A program made the translations under genes and the position numbers. This document shows, piece by piece, positions 12,338 through 22,788 of a stretch of DNA of 64,000 bases. Source of the DNA: Dimorphilus gyrociliatus (Eukaryota; Annelida; Polychaeta; Dinophilidae); contig CAJFCJ010000040.1 in assembly GCA_904063045.1 (NCBI GenBank), positions 9,306-73,305 of the forward strand, given 5' to 3'. The notes below the pieces were generated by a model. That model was not told the DNA's origin, searched no databases, and saw only the letters and a list, made by a program, of their open reading frames with translations. Position 1 is the stretch's first letter. Every line of letters starts with the position of its first letter.

Positions 12338-13678
12338 ATGCAGAAATTCTTTGTAGTTTTACTAAATATAATTCTACTGCAAAGTTCATTGCAAACCCTT
12401 CTGCTGAATGAAATAAATTATTCAGAATATTATACAGAGATTAAGAATGCTGGATCAAGTCCTGTAAATTTAACTTCAACTTACATTTCTACGATACATC
12501 TTAGCAGTGGTACACCTAGAATGAAGTATATTCATTTAAATTAGCTGGTACCTTACAACCAAACGCCTATTTATTAATTCAGTATCAATCAGATTATTTC
12601 TATAGTCCAGGAATTCACCCAAAAACAGCAATTTTAACGAATGGTATGTATATGAATTCATCTTAGCAGTCTTATTGTAAACTTTGGCAATATTTCCAAT
12701 ATTTCCAATAATGTTGATATTTTTTGGTACACCAGCAAATTTCTCACAATCTGATATAATTGATGCTATAGTTTTGGCAGATTCCGTTACAGATAATCCT
12801 TATTCTTTTATAAATTGGTCTGGCGATGTTATTGTAGTAGAATATGAACTTTATAGTAGATGCTCTGACATACAATTTACAGCTAGTTCCTTTTAAGGTG
12901 ATACAGAACCTACACCAGAAGGTGAAAATGATTGTCCTCAAGGTAAGCTATTTCCTATTACTTTCCTATTATTAATCTCATTAATATACATTTATATATA
13001 GGATCACAGAGTGACCCACATTTACATCAAAATATTGTTGATTCAAAAACCTCAAAGCTTTATCAAATCTCTTATGATGTTGTTGGCCAATCTGGCCAAT
13101 CAGTTTTTCTTCTGAGTGATAAAGATTTGAAGGTGAAGGTTGAAGGAATTCTAAAACATGATTATTCCATGCACGAAGTCTTGATAACAATTAATGGTAA
13201 AGTAATTAAAATTAAAACATATGTTGTAATTTTTTCAAATGAAATTATTGAATGGAATTATAATAAGAAACCAAAAGTCACTAAATCTGAACAATATTTT
13301 CTTATGTTATCCAAAAATAAAATTGAAATATCTTTAAGAAAGAATCTTACAAATCTAAAAATACTAATTTTAAAAGAAGACAAATCCTTGTTGGGTCCTT
13401 TTCTAAATGTCCAATTTAACAATGTCAACATTTTGACTACCATCTATGGAGGACTAATTGGAGATATTGGAAGAAAAAATGTCAATGTTATTCCATCTGC
13501 TCAGGATTATACTAGGGCTATTTTTGATATTGATGGAAAGTATGTTAAAGCAATAAAAAAGATTAGATATGGAAAGAGTTGCTGGTTTTTACAATTCAAA
13601 GATTTAATATCTGCTGAAGAAATATCAAAATATATATATTGGAATTTTCATTTTCTTTCAAGGACTTTAAGAAACTAA
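12338..13678 (+). pseudogene. Damaged secreted gene: lamin-tail-like plus ITIH-C-like domain
   Basis: An ATG at 12338 begins a signal peptide (MQKFFVVLLNIILLQSSLQT). A lamin-tail-like fold follows (NEINYSEYYTEIKNAG, LAGTLQPNAYLLIQYQSDYF), with frame changes near 12520 and 12720 and an in-frame TAA at about 12894. A 5' splice site (CAAG/GTAAGC) at about 12941 leads to an exon from about 13003 that is open to 13678. This last exon starts SQSDPHLHQNIVDS and continues YQISYDVVGQSGQSVFLL and GGLIGDIGRKN. It parallels the GDPHF...CYDVTGKMGDYIY and SGLIGDIGQKK pattern of the intact gene at 42.0 kb, resembling the C-terminal domain of inter-alpha-trypsin inhibitor heavy chains. It is probably a pseudogene, though base errors in the assembly could also cause the breaks. 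Confidence 0.55.
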
Positions 13679-14090
13679 ATTTTTTTTAAAAATACTCAGT
13701 AGACCTAATACAGATGTAAATATCTATATACTTTAATTCAGACTATTGATTCATAATATTTTACAATACACAATACAAAAACAAAAAAAGTGTTATAAAA
13801 ACTGACCAAAATGCTATCTAAAAGAAATTCATATATAAATCCAAATTTAAACTAAAGTAACATGAGCTTCTAGTTATAAACAAGTAAGTTTAAACAACAA
13901 ACTAACAGACTAGAGAACTGAACTATCAATGGCTGATTTTGAAGGATTTATATACTTTTTTAACAATTGATAGTTTGACAAAGAAAAGTTGTCAATATGT
14001 TAGTGTATTTATTGTTTTCCTCTATCAAATGGCATTTAAATTTTAAAGATTTGAAAGTTGCCTTATAGATCATTTAATAGAAATCAATGT
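13679..14090. other. Intergenic, no feature seen
   Basis: AT-rich sequence separating two convergent coding regions. No element recognised. Confidence 0.4.
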
Positions 14091-14097
14091 ATCATTT

Positions 14098-15640
14098 TCA
14101 ATATATTAGAGAAAAGTTCAATCTGCAACAATGTTTTATAAAATTCTCAATCTCTCTAAATTGTTCTTCATGTAACTCACATGACATAAAATCAAGAGTC
14201 AACAAAGAATTTGATGACATTTTAAGGCCTTCACATATTTTTGATATTCCATCACCCATCTTTGCATTTGCAGATATATTTAATGTTTCTATTCTGGAAC
14301 AATGTTTTAGTAAACTTGCAAGTTCTCCACTTTGTTTTTCATCTAAATTGCAACATTCTAAATAAATATTTTTCAAAGTGTATGATGACAATTCAAGTCC
14401 TTTAAGAATATTTAATAATCCATTACCCATCTCTTCATTCCAAGATAAACTTATTGTTTCTATTCTGGAACAATGTTTTAACAAATTTGCAATCTCTCTA
14501 CTATGTTCTTCATTTAGGTTACATCTTTCAAGATAAACATTTTTTAAAGTATTTGATGACATTTGAAGACTTTCACAAATATTTAATATTTTCATATTCA
14601 TCCCTTCATTTCTACATAAATTTATTGTTTCTATTCTAGAACAATGTTTCAATAAATTTCCAACCTCTCCACTTTCTTTCAGATTTAACTTACACAAATT
14701 AAAATTAAGACTCTTTAATGTGTTTGATGACATTTTGAGTTCTCTACAAATATCAATTATTCCATTACCCATCAGTCTATTTCCAAATAGATTGATTGTT
14801 TCTATTCTGAAGCAATGTTTTAGTAAATATCCAATCTTTTTACTTTGTTTTTCATCTAAATTGCAACATTCTAAATAAATATTTTTCAAAGTATTTGATG
14901 ACATTTCAAGTCCTTCACATATTTTAGATATTCCATTGCCCATCTTTGTATTTGCAGATATATTTAATGTTTCTATTCTGGAACAATGCTTTAGCAAATT
15001 TCCAATCTCAGTACTCTTTTGTTCATTTAAACAACAATTCTTCAAATAGAGATTTTTCAAGACATTTGATGACATTTCAAGTCCTTTACAAATATTCAAT
15101 ATTCCATTACCCATATTTTCATTCCAAGTTAGATTTATTGTTTCTATTCTGGAGCATTCTTGTAGCAAATTCCCAATCTCTTTACATTGTTTTTCATCCA
15201 AATTACACAAAGTTAAATCTAGATTTGTCAAGGTGTTTGATGACATTCGAAGTCCTTCACAAATATTCAATATTCCACTACCTATATCTTCATTCCTAGA
15301 TAGATTTACTGTTTCTATTCTGGAAAAATGTTTTAGTAAATTTCCAATTACTCTAAATTGATCTTCATTCAAAAAACAACCCTCTAAATGGAAATTTTTC
15401 ATAGTATTTGATGACATTTTAAGTTGTTCAGAAATGTTGAATATTCCATTACCCATCTTTTTTTTTCAAAAAGAAACTTACTATTTTTTTGTCTCTGGAA
15501 CAATGTTTTAACAAATTTTCTAATCTCTCTACTCTGTTCTTTGTTTAAATGACAGCAGCATAAAAATCAATGTTATTCAAAGAATTGAAGGACTTTTGCA
15601 GTCCATCACAAATGTTTAACAATCTTTAATTGTTCAATAA
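14098..15640 (-). CDS. Leucine-rich repeat protein, eight 57-residue units
   Basis: The open frame 15456-14098 (452 residues) is made almost entirely of eight units of about 57 residues. Each unit pairs two ribonuclease-inhibitor-type LRRs of 28-29 residues: ILNICEGLEMSSNTLKNLYL, then CNLDEKQSKEIGNLLKHC, then SRIETINLSWNE. Units differ at a minority of sites, giving a 171-bp DNA repeat. The ATG at 15456 falls inside a unit (MGNGI recurs in most units), and a decayed further unit in another frame lies at 15470-15640 (LNKEQSREIRKFVK). The true N-terminus is therefore lost or elsewhere. The type resembles the LRR tails of NLR-like and other cytosolic recognition proteins, but no NACHT or other effector domain is visible here. 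Confidence 0.65.
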
Positions 15641-16550
15641 ACCTAAAATATTATGTACGTTGACAAGGATCATTTCCTCTCTATGATTTAAAGATATTTA
15701 TTAATTAATCATATTGTTTGGGCGCCATTTTGAAAACATGATTGATTTTATTTGCTTAAATTTTTATATTACATATTTAGAGATATGTTTCATATTTTTC
15801 TTTTTGAAAAGTTTTAAGATAATATAAAAATCATGAAACGATAAATAAACTAAATAAATTAAATCAAAAAGCAATTTTAATAATGGGTATTACTAAAACG
15901 TGGATCCAACTGTAGATAGACAATGCTAAGCTGATATTAAAAAATGCCGTTTTCTAACAACATACATTATGAGCTTCTTTAAAAATGCTATCAAGAAACT
16001 ATGTTTCAGTTGACGAAACAAGTTCGATTTGTTTATTTATTGCAAATATTATAATGCGAAAGCCACTTTCATTAATGTCTTTTCTTAGAATTTGTCAGGC
16101 AAATTTTTTCTACTAAGTCCAAAAATTTCAGTAAATTTCATTCTCCTCAGAATTTGTAAGAACAGGATATATAGATTTCCGAATTTTATCAAGTAAAACA
16201 TATACCAATTTCTCCAAAGGAAACTCAGCTTTCATTGATAATTTGGAAAATATCCTCTGACAGACCAAATTCATTTTTAATTGTTCAATAACCATAGCAT
16301 TTTGAAACAAATTCTTTATTGAGTTGTACAACATATTTTTCACAATTGTTTGAAACTTTCAAAATATCACTTTTCTTCCATTGATAAATTAGACAATAAA
16401 TGACAATCAATGCAGAAAATAAAATATTTGAATGGAACATTGATATCCATTGTTTAGAGCAAATTCCTCAAATTTATTTATTATAAAACCACTCCAATGT
16501 ACTGGTCTTACTGGAAAATCTATGCTTTTGCAAGTTATAACAATACTGGT
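15641..16550. other. Intergenic, with a segment shared with 25.8 kb
   Basis: No gene supported. A frame at 16343-16128 on the minus strand has no recognisable domain. Segments at 15718-15735 (GGGCGCCATTTTG) and 15878-15897 (ATGGGTATTACTAAAAC) recur in the same order at 25776-25910, so this is probably an old repeat. Confidence 0.35.
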
Positions 16551-16559
16551 TCTACTCGA

Positions 16560-17010
16560 ACCTTTTAAACAAATGTTTAAATTAAAATGGTTTATTCGCA
16601 ATAATAATACTTAAGCAAGTAACAATATGAGAGTTCAATAGCAGAGTAGATAGTTCGTAATAGCAGGTTGCCAAATTACCAAACTGTCTTCCAATGTTGA
16701 GGAGTAGATGAATGGTTCCAGTGGAGGTTGTTTCCAGGTTATCTTCCCAGGTCCTTGGGTCCAGATGGAAGTTGCATACAGACTGAGAGTAGTGAGGATT
16801 TATATACTTTGAGGTTTGCCTCTGACATCCAATCATTACTCTACAGTTGCTGAAATGTGCAGTTCATATTTTATCTTTAGTAACAGGATGTTACAAGGTT
16901 CAGCATTTAGGAAGGTTAATTGAATTATAACTTGGCCAAACCTTTATTGGTAATTAAAGATGAGCCTTCAAGCTGACTAATCAGACTTATGTTTGGCCAA
17001 TGTTATAGCA
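16560..17010 (-). repeat. LTR-like repeat B
   Basis: Nearly the same sequence recurs at 45690-46160, with shorter pieces at 36015-36200, 4950, 2795 and 31320. Read on the minus strand, it has a TATA-like AGTATATAAATCCTCAC about 30 bp before CTCAGTCTG and then a polyadenylation signal (GAATAAACC). This U3-R-U5-like order suggests an LTR rather than a gene. The open frame through it is shared by both copies and has no domain. Confidence 0.6.
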
Positions 17011-17303
17011 TTTTCTCGCTTTCTTTTTTGTCTTTTGATGTATAAATATACTTGTAGTAGGCCTGAGAAAGAAAATGAAAACTTCCTGTTGGAAATATAA
17101 CTATAAAGAACAATTTAAATATGCATAAAATATTGAATAATATTTAAAATTTACATGTACTAGTGTAAATTTCAGAGTAATAGTATAGTAGAGATATCAA
17201 ACTCCACATCTTGCAACATGCTCTTTGATACAAAAAGTGAGATCACAATTGTCTGTCCAATGTAAATGTTGGCATTTTTCCAATTCATACTGACAATCTA
17301 CAT

Positions 17304-18457
17304 TTGAAATTTTTTTGCAAAAATATTTGTTATATTAAAAATAATGACAAACCTTTCCCACAAACATCATTTTGGAATGGTATTTCATCATATATTTTTT
17401 TACTACATATTGATGACCTTTTCATACAATTTATGTATTCACATTTAACACTAATTATGCAATATAATATCAATGGAAATGTCTTAAATTCTCAAATCAA
17501 TAAATTTTCTTTTAGAATACTCTTTTCAAAACTAAAAGACACATGTGAAAACAATGAAAGGATTCTTATATTTGGAACAGACTGTCAGTTTGAATTGTTG
17601 AGTAAATCAGGGCATTGGTTTGTTGATGGAACATTTAAAATCGTAAAAGAACCATTTTACCAATTATTGACAATCCAATGTTATGTGAAAAAGAATGGGA
17701 ACATGAAATATGTGCCCCTGGCCTTCATTTTCATGACATCAAAACACAAGAGAGTTTATAAATTGACATTTAAAGTAAGTGTAATAACTAATTCTATTTT
17801 CAGTTTGTTAACTTTTAAATAATTTTCTGCAGACTATTAAGAAAATGATTAACATGTCAGAGCCTGAAAAAGTCACTTTAGACTTTGAGATGGCACTATG
17901 GAAGACAATAACAAAAGTTTTTCCAAATATAACAATACATGGATGTGTTTTTCATTTCACTCAAGCAATTTTTAGGAAAATTCAGGTAGATCTAACATTT
18001 AAATTAATATCTTATGTCATAATTAAGTTTTTATTATCAGTCTCTAGGATATTCCAAATTATATATGGAGAAAGGAGAAGAATGGAGAGTTCTAAGGAAA
18101 ATCATGGCATTACCATTTCTGCCATCTGATACCATCATTTCAACATTTGGCAGACTCAAGTCTAAACTTTTGCAACAACAGAAATTTTCTGACCTACTGT
18201 TGTATTTTGAAAACACATGGATATGTAATTCTATGTGGAAACGTGAAAATTAGTCAGTGTTTGGTCTATCTATTAGAACAAATAATAGTCTGGAGGGTTG
18301 GCACAACAGGATGAATAGTCAAGTGCATTCAAAAGGCTTAATCTACATATTAGTGGATGAACTGAAAAAAGAGGGAGATTTGATGATTATCTATGAAAAG
18401 GTGATGTCTGATAAACAAATATACAGTATAGGCAAAAAGTCCCCAGCCACCTTGTAA
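17304..18457 (+). pseudogene. MULE-family transposase pseudogene 1
   Basis: The core DDE domain is recognisable in three exon-like blocks: 17304-17774 (GHWFVDGTFKIVKEPFYQLL), about 17833-17985 (VTLDFEMALWKTITK; HGCVFHFTQAIFRKIQ) and about 18042-18457 (TNNSLEGWHNRMN). These give candidate catalytic residues D, D and E as in the intact copy at 50.7 kb. Splice-like junctions are GTAAGT at 17773 and TTCTGCAG at 17832. An in-frame TAG after KREN at about 18250 and the lack of a complete N-terminal zinc-finger region show that it is inactive. Terminal repeats were not found. Confidence 0.75.
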
Positions 18458-18569
18458 GATTTTTAGTTTTGATATTAAGATATACAAAATAACTACTTTT
18501 AATTGATAATAATACTGATTAATATGTATAAGCTTTAGAAAGGCTTTTTTATTTCATAGGAAACAGATT

Positions 18570-19059
18570 CTTTGACAATAACAGATGTTGCATGTCAAAC
18601 TTACATCTTATTCAAAAACAGATGCCAAAGAGGCAGGCTTGTTTTTGCAGTACCACATCTTAGCCAGAAGTGATGCAATGTTTTTCATGTCTTTATTATA
18701 TGTGCATTGTGAGACTGTTACATTTCAACTTTGTTATCTTTTGACCAAGTGAATCCAAGCTTTGGTAAATGTATAAAATACATTTCCGCAGCTTGTCAGT
18801 TCAGTTCTTTAATGGTTAACTGGTTGTTTAAACTTACTTGTTTAGAACTAGAAACTCATTTACTCAATACATATTCTTTAAATGAAATACTGGTGTTTTG
18901 TTGATTAATTTTTGAAATTACATTTGTTAAGACTATTTGTGGACGAACTTGAAAGGTTCTAATTGGACCAGTTCTTTGGCAGATTGATAAATGATTGGAA
19001 AGGACAAATACTGTTCAGAAGAAGCAGAAATTCCTACAATTAAAATACAACAAAGTACA
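18570..19059 (+). repeat. LTR-like repeat A with the end of its internal region
   Basis: From about 18570 to 18640 the sequence matches the end of the minus-strand retroelement ORF at 40.6 kb (ATTCAAAAACAGATGC, GAGGCAGGCTTGTTTTTG). It is followed by an LTR-like unit beginning TACCACATCTTAGCC and ending CAACAAAGTACA at 19059. Inside are a TATA-like TGTATAAAATAC at 18771, a TCAGTTCAGTTC initiator-like motif about 30 bp on, and the family sequence TTTACTCAATACATATTC. It is best read as the 3' end of an LTR retrotransposon. Confidence 0.6.
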
Positions 19060-19204
19060 GTGAGAATTTCTTATTTGAAGAATTTGGTGTTTTATTGGCG
19101 CAAGGAGATCTTAAACATTTCACTTCATTGGACATAACTTTGCAAAATTCACAATTTTCCAAACATGCCATACATGTTTTAATAGTTGATGTACCACAGA
19201 AGCG

Positions 19205-20300
19205 GTGCAGTGACATTTTGGCCCATTTTGGACATTTCGGCCCATTTTAGGACAATTCGGTTCAGGGTATTTTAGCCAATTTGAACAAAGTTTTTTCATC
19301 AAAAAACAAGAAATATAAAAGTAATAATAAGTTTATGAATTATACTTCAGATTTGAGATATTTCAGTAGTGTATAATGACTTTTAGTTTATCTGTTTATA
19401 TTTGAAAACAGAAGATAGGAAAATTAATTGATGATAAAACACACAGAAAATGTGTGCTTGATTTTGAAAAGGCAATATTGGTGGCTCTTAAAGAACAATT
19501 TCCCAATTCTGACCTTCAAGGATGCTCTTTTCATTTCAAACAAGCAGTTTTGAGGAACATTCAGGTGGATTAAATGATGATATAAAGAACATAATTAAAT
19601 ATTTATTTTATTAGAAACTTGGATACATTACTGATTATAAAGAAAATGGATACAAAGGAAAAATGTTACAAAAATTAATGTGTTTGGCATATCTGCCTTC
19701 AAATTTTATTGAACAAAAGTTTGACCAACTAAAAGAAGAACTTTGTGAAAAGAAATTGTTTACAGATTTGCTTGAATATATTGAAGAAACATTCATTAAA
19801 AGCAGTACTTGGTTTGTGAGAACAAACAATCATGTTGAAGCATGGCATTCCAGGCTTAACAAAAACCTGAAAATGGATGAGAACTTTTATTCTCTATTAA
19901 AAGAATTAAGAAGAGAAGCTGAATTAGTAGAGATCTTTGAAAAGTTATTGTCTGAAAAAAGTTGAGAAAGATACAGAAGAAGAAGTATAAAGATTTAGAA
20001 TTTAAAATATTCCAGTTGTGGAGTAAATTTGAAGAAAGAGAATTGAGTTTCAATGAATTATTGGATAGACTTGTTGATTTAAATATTTGTTAAAATTTGT
20101 TATTTCTTGTTCTGCATTTTAGTTATTAAACTTAACACTCCTTACTATTTGTAAATTGTTTTTTTTTTTATAATAAGAAAATAAACATAATTGTTCACAA
20201 AATAAAAATTATATTTGTCATATTTATCAATTCATAAGTACTAAACCTATCTTCAAGTAAGACACAATGCCTTTAGTATGACTGCCTTAGAATGGGCCGA
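19205..20300 (+). pseudogene. MULE-family element 2, truncated, with its own terminal repeats
   Basis: Terminal sequences TTTGGCCCATTTTGGACATT and CGGCCCATTTTAGGAC at 19218-19250 are matched in inverted form at 20286-20310 (AATGGGCCGAAATGTCC). Between them the frame reads RKCVLDFEKAILVALKEQFP, LQGCSFHFKQAVLRNIQ, a short intron, and then TNNHVEAWHSRLNKNLK and LLKELRREAELVEIFEKLLS. These are the second half of a MULE DDE domain, including the second D and the E. The zinc fingers and the first catalytic region are missing. An internal deletion derivative is likely. No target duplication was found. Confidence 0.65.
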
Positions 20301-20547
20301 AATGTCCTGACCCCATTTGAAACATTTCAAAATTAATTTCTTTCCATGACATGAAGTATATAATTAAATGGCGAATATGTTTATGTTATATGGTAAATTA
20401 TTGTATTGCTATTCAAAATATTTGTGATAACATTAAACATTGCTATCATGGTGATGACAAAAATGGTTGTGGTGAGCAGACTTACCTATAATTTGATAAT
20501 TTAAAGTAAAAACTGAACTTATAGATAATTTTTATTCGAAAAATGTA

Positions 20548-20640
20548 TTTAAATGTTCAAAAAAGGGAATAGTAATACTTTTAGAAAAAGTTTGCGATGG
20601 TATAGTTCATTGTCAAGATGGCAGCAACGAGACATTCTGT
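20548..20640 (+). pseudogene. Isolated LDLa module fragment
   Basis: The plus strand encodes FKCSKKGIVILLEKVCDGIV followed by HCQDGSNETFC. This matches the last LDLa module of the receptor at 58.3 kb (FKCNNENLYLLLEKVCNGIV, DCLLGSDEFLC) and keeps the calcium-binding acidic pattern. No flanking exon continues it on the same strand, and the following receptor-like sequence is on the opposite strand. Confidence 0.55.
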
Positions 20641-20674
20641 GTATTTACAAATATACAGGCTTTTGTAAACAAAT

Positions 20675-21154
20675 TCATAATTCAGCTACTTGAACTTCCA
20701 TACATAGCTGTCGTACAAGGGCCAGGAGATTTCCCAGAAAAAACCAATAGAAACCTTTGTTCAATCTTGACCCCAGCAAATTGGAACATGTTTGAAATTT
20801 GGAATAGGAAGGTTTACAAATGATGGTATGACCATGGAGCACCCAAGCTAAACAACACAAGTTGTAGATGACACTAAATATTTTCTTCAGTTTTGATAAT
20901 ACTTTGACAATTAGGTGCTTGTGTTGAAGAGGAAACACTGAGTTGTTCAAATGCACTTCCTCAACTACTTTCAGTTCACCTAAAAATTTGTATCTAATTG
21001 TTTGGATTTTACAATTTGCCACTTTTAATATAGAGAAAGCCACAAATCTCAATAAAGATTTGAATAAAATTTTGACATTTGTTTTTGGTGTACAACTTTG
21101 GTTATATTTTACATGCTTGAACTCTATTATTTTATGCAACTTATACATGTACAT
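20675..21154 (-). pseudogene. Inverted fragment of an LRR-GPCR
   Basis: The minus-strand frame contains LSKLKKIFSVIYNLCCLAW, then ICKPSYSKFQTCSNLLGSRL and FLGNLLALVRQL. This aligns with the LRR C-cap and first transmembrane helix of the GPCR at 59.0 kb (LQKINKIFSTSFNLCCLIW, ICKPSSSQFQICSDLLATK, GFLANFIALIIQLA). The six remaining helices are absent. With the LDLa piece at 20548 in the other orientation, this is a rearranged duplicate of a receptor gene. Confidence 0.55.
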
Positions 21155-21214
21155 CTTAAAATGCCATTTGTATATTGATTGTATTCTTTAGAGTAACTTA
21201 ATAACAATTTGAGA

Positions 21215-21345
21215 GCATGCAATAGAAAATGTCCACAAAATAACCCTAACCTTAACCTTATTCATTACTCTTGATCATTGCATGGGAGCCTCCAATGTAA
21301 AAAATCAGCACTTGTCTAATTCTTACTAATCAGTTTTTAATGGCT
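21215..21345 (-). mobile_element. Degenerate telomere-motif MITE fragment
   Basis: GCAATAGAAAATGTCCACAA is followed by ATAACCCTAACCTTAACC, TTGCATGGGAGCCTCC and a decayed remainder. The order agrees with the preserved elements, but the right end is lost. Confidence 0.45.
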
Positions 21346-22538
21346 CAACCCTTGTCTCTAAATGACCCTTTTGATTCCCTGTAAAGATTTTTAAAGTCAC
21401 TATAGAAGTTGAAAAATTAAATAGTATGAAGAAGAATAATAAATCAATAAATAACATTGCAAGACAACTGAATATATTTTGTAGACAATTTTCAACATAT
21501 TGCATGGGTGACATAGAAAGCAATAGGGTCTGGACAGTTGACCCCTATGATAAATATTGGTATGATTAAAATTTATCATTATATAATTATTAAATTATTA
21601 CATGATATAAACATTGTATTCAAGGCTTATGTAATTCTGTGTATTTTAAACATTTGATTAATTCAAAAAAAATAAAAGTTGGAATTCATTTCAAACTTCT
21701 ATTGATAAAAACTATTTAATTGCAACTTAAAAAAAAACAACTAAAAGCTACAACAGCTTTTTGAACAGGTATTCCTCTTTTTTGAAAATCGAATGAAAAT
21801 TTTTAAAAATGTAGATTGTAATAGAGTAGTACAAGCATTATTATTGATCATGAATGCATTGTTTCAAAAGAGAAATAAATTTCTTTACAATACAGCATAA
21901 TTTAAAATAATTTCCATAAATCTTTTCCAAATTAATTGAATCTTCAAACATTTCTGGTAATTTACCAACCTTTGGCTACACTGACCCTGTCAATAATCAG
22001 TCTGGTGATGATCTTACAGAGGCCTTTTCACTCACTTGCTGAAAGGATAAATTTTAAACTCATTATTCACATTTTTTTAAAAACAATTCACCTGTATCAA
22101 CATTTTTATTTTTCCATTTTGAAAACATAATTAAAGTTCACAATGAAGAATGTAATAGACTAGCAGAGATTATCTAAGCTTTCTCTCTTTAAGAAAATCA
22201 ATATAGTCTGAACTATTGCTTGGATGATTTGGGTGAAATTCTTGGAAGGGATAGATGATGATATGGACAGAAATATGGATACAAAATCAAAGACTGGTAT
22301 TCTGCACTTTATCCCTGGAAATTCTCTTTCTGATTCATTTTAATATTGTAATTCGATTATGGAAATATAAAATATTAATAATAATATATATTAAATCATA
22401 ATTTTTTTATTAATTTGGTAACCTATCCTGTTTCAAGATTACAATATTATGTCTGTTTGCACTGTCATTAAGTAAATTATTAACTAAATAATAAATTTCA
22501 AAAGTAATGATTTATAGATGTCAAAAAAGAAATGTATT
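21346..22538. other. Intergenic, no feature seen
   Basis: AT-rich sequence. Short frames only, no domain or repeat recognised. Confidence 0.4.
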
Positions 22539-22547
22539 GAATTATAA

Positions 22548-22754
22548 CTATACAACAGAAAACGTCCCCAAATGCATGATTTAACCCTAACCCTAACCTA
22601 ATCCTTGTCACTCCCTAACCTTTTTGATTACCCTTGACCCTTACATGGAACCCCCCTAACTACAAATCAATGGCTACATCCCTCGTCCTTACTATTTTTC
22701 AATTCGAAATGTTGCTCTCAAAAATTTCACTTGGGGACATTTTCTGTTGGCCCC
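22548..22754 (-). mobile_element. Well-preserved 207-bp telomere-motif MITE
   Basis: Inverted ends ACAGAAAACGTCCCCAA and TTGGGGACATTTTCTGT enclose TTTAACCCTAACCCTAACC, CTCCCTAACCTTTTTGATTA, CATGGAACCCCCCTAACTAC and TACTATTTTTCAATTCGAAA. The 9-bp sequence GAATTATAA flanks the element on both sides (22539-22547 and 22755-22763), as expected for a target duplication of MULE type. It lies 34 bp downstream of the stop of the minus-strand gene at 22789. Confidence 0.82.
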
Positions 22755-22788
22755 GAATTATAATATTCAGGTAATTATTCTTTGTTCA

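Noticed and set aside
16128-16343. 71-residue minus-strand frame
   Set aside because: No domain, no splice sites, no homology to other parts of the window.
16582-16836. Open frame repeated at 45702-45959 as a conserved gene
   Set aside because: Both copies lie inside LTR-like repeat B with TATA and AATAAA signals, so the shared frame reflects repeat identity and not coding selection.
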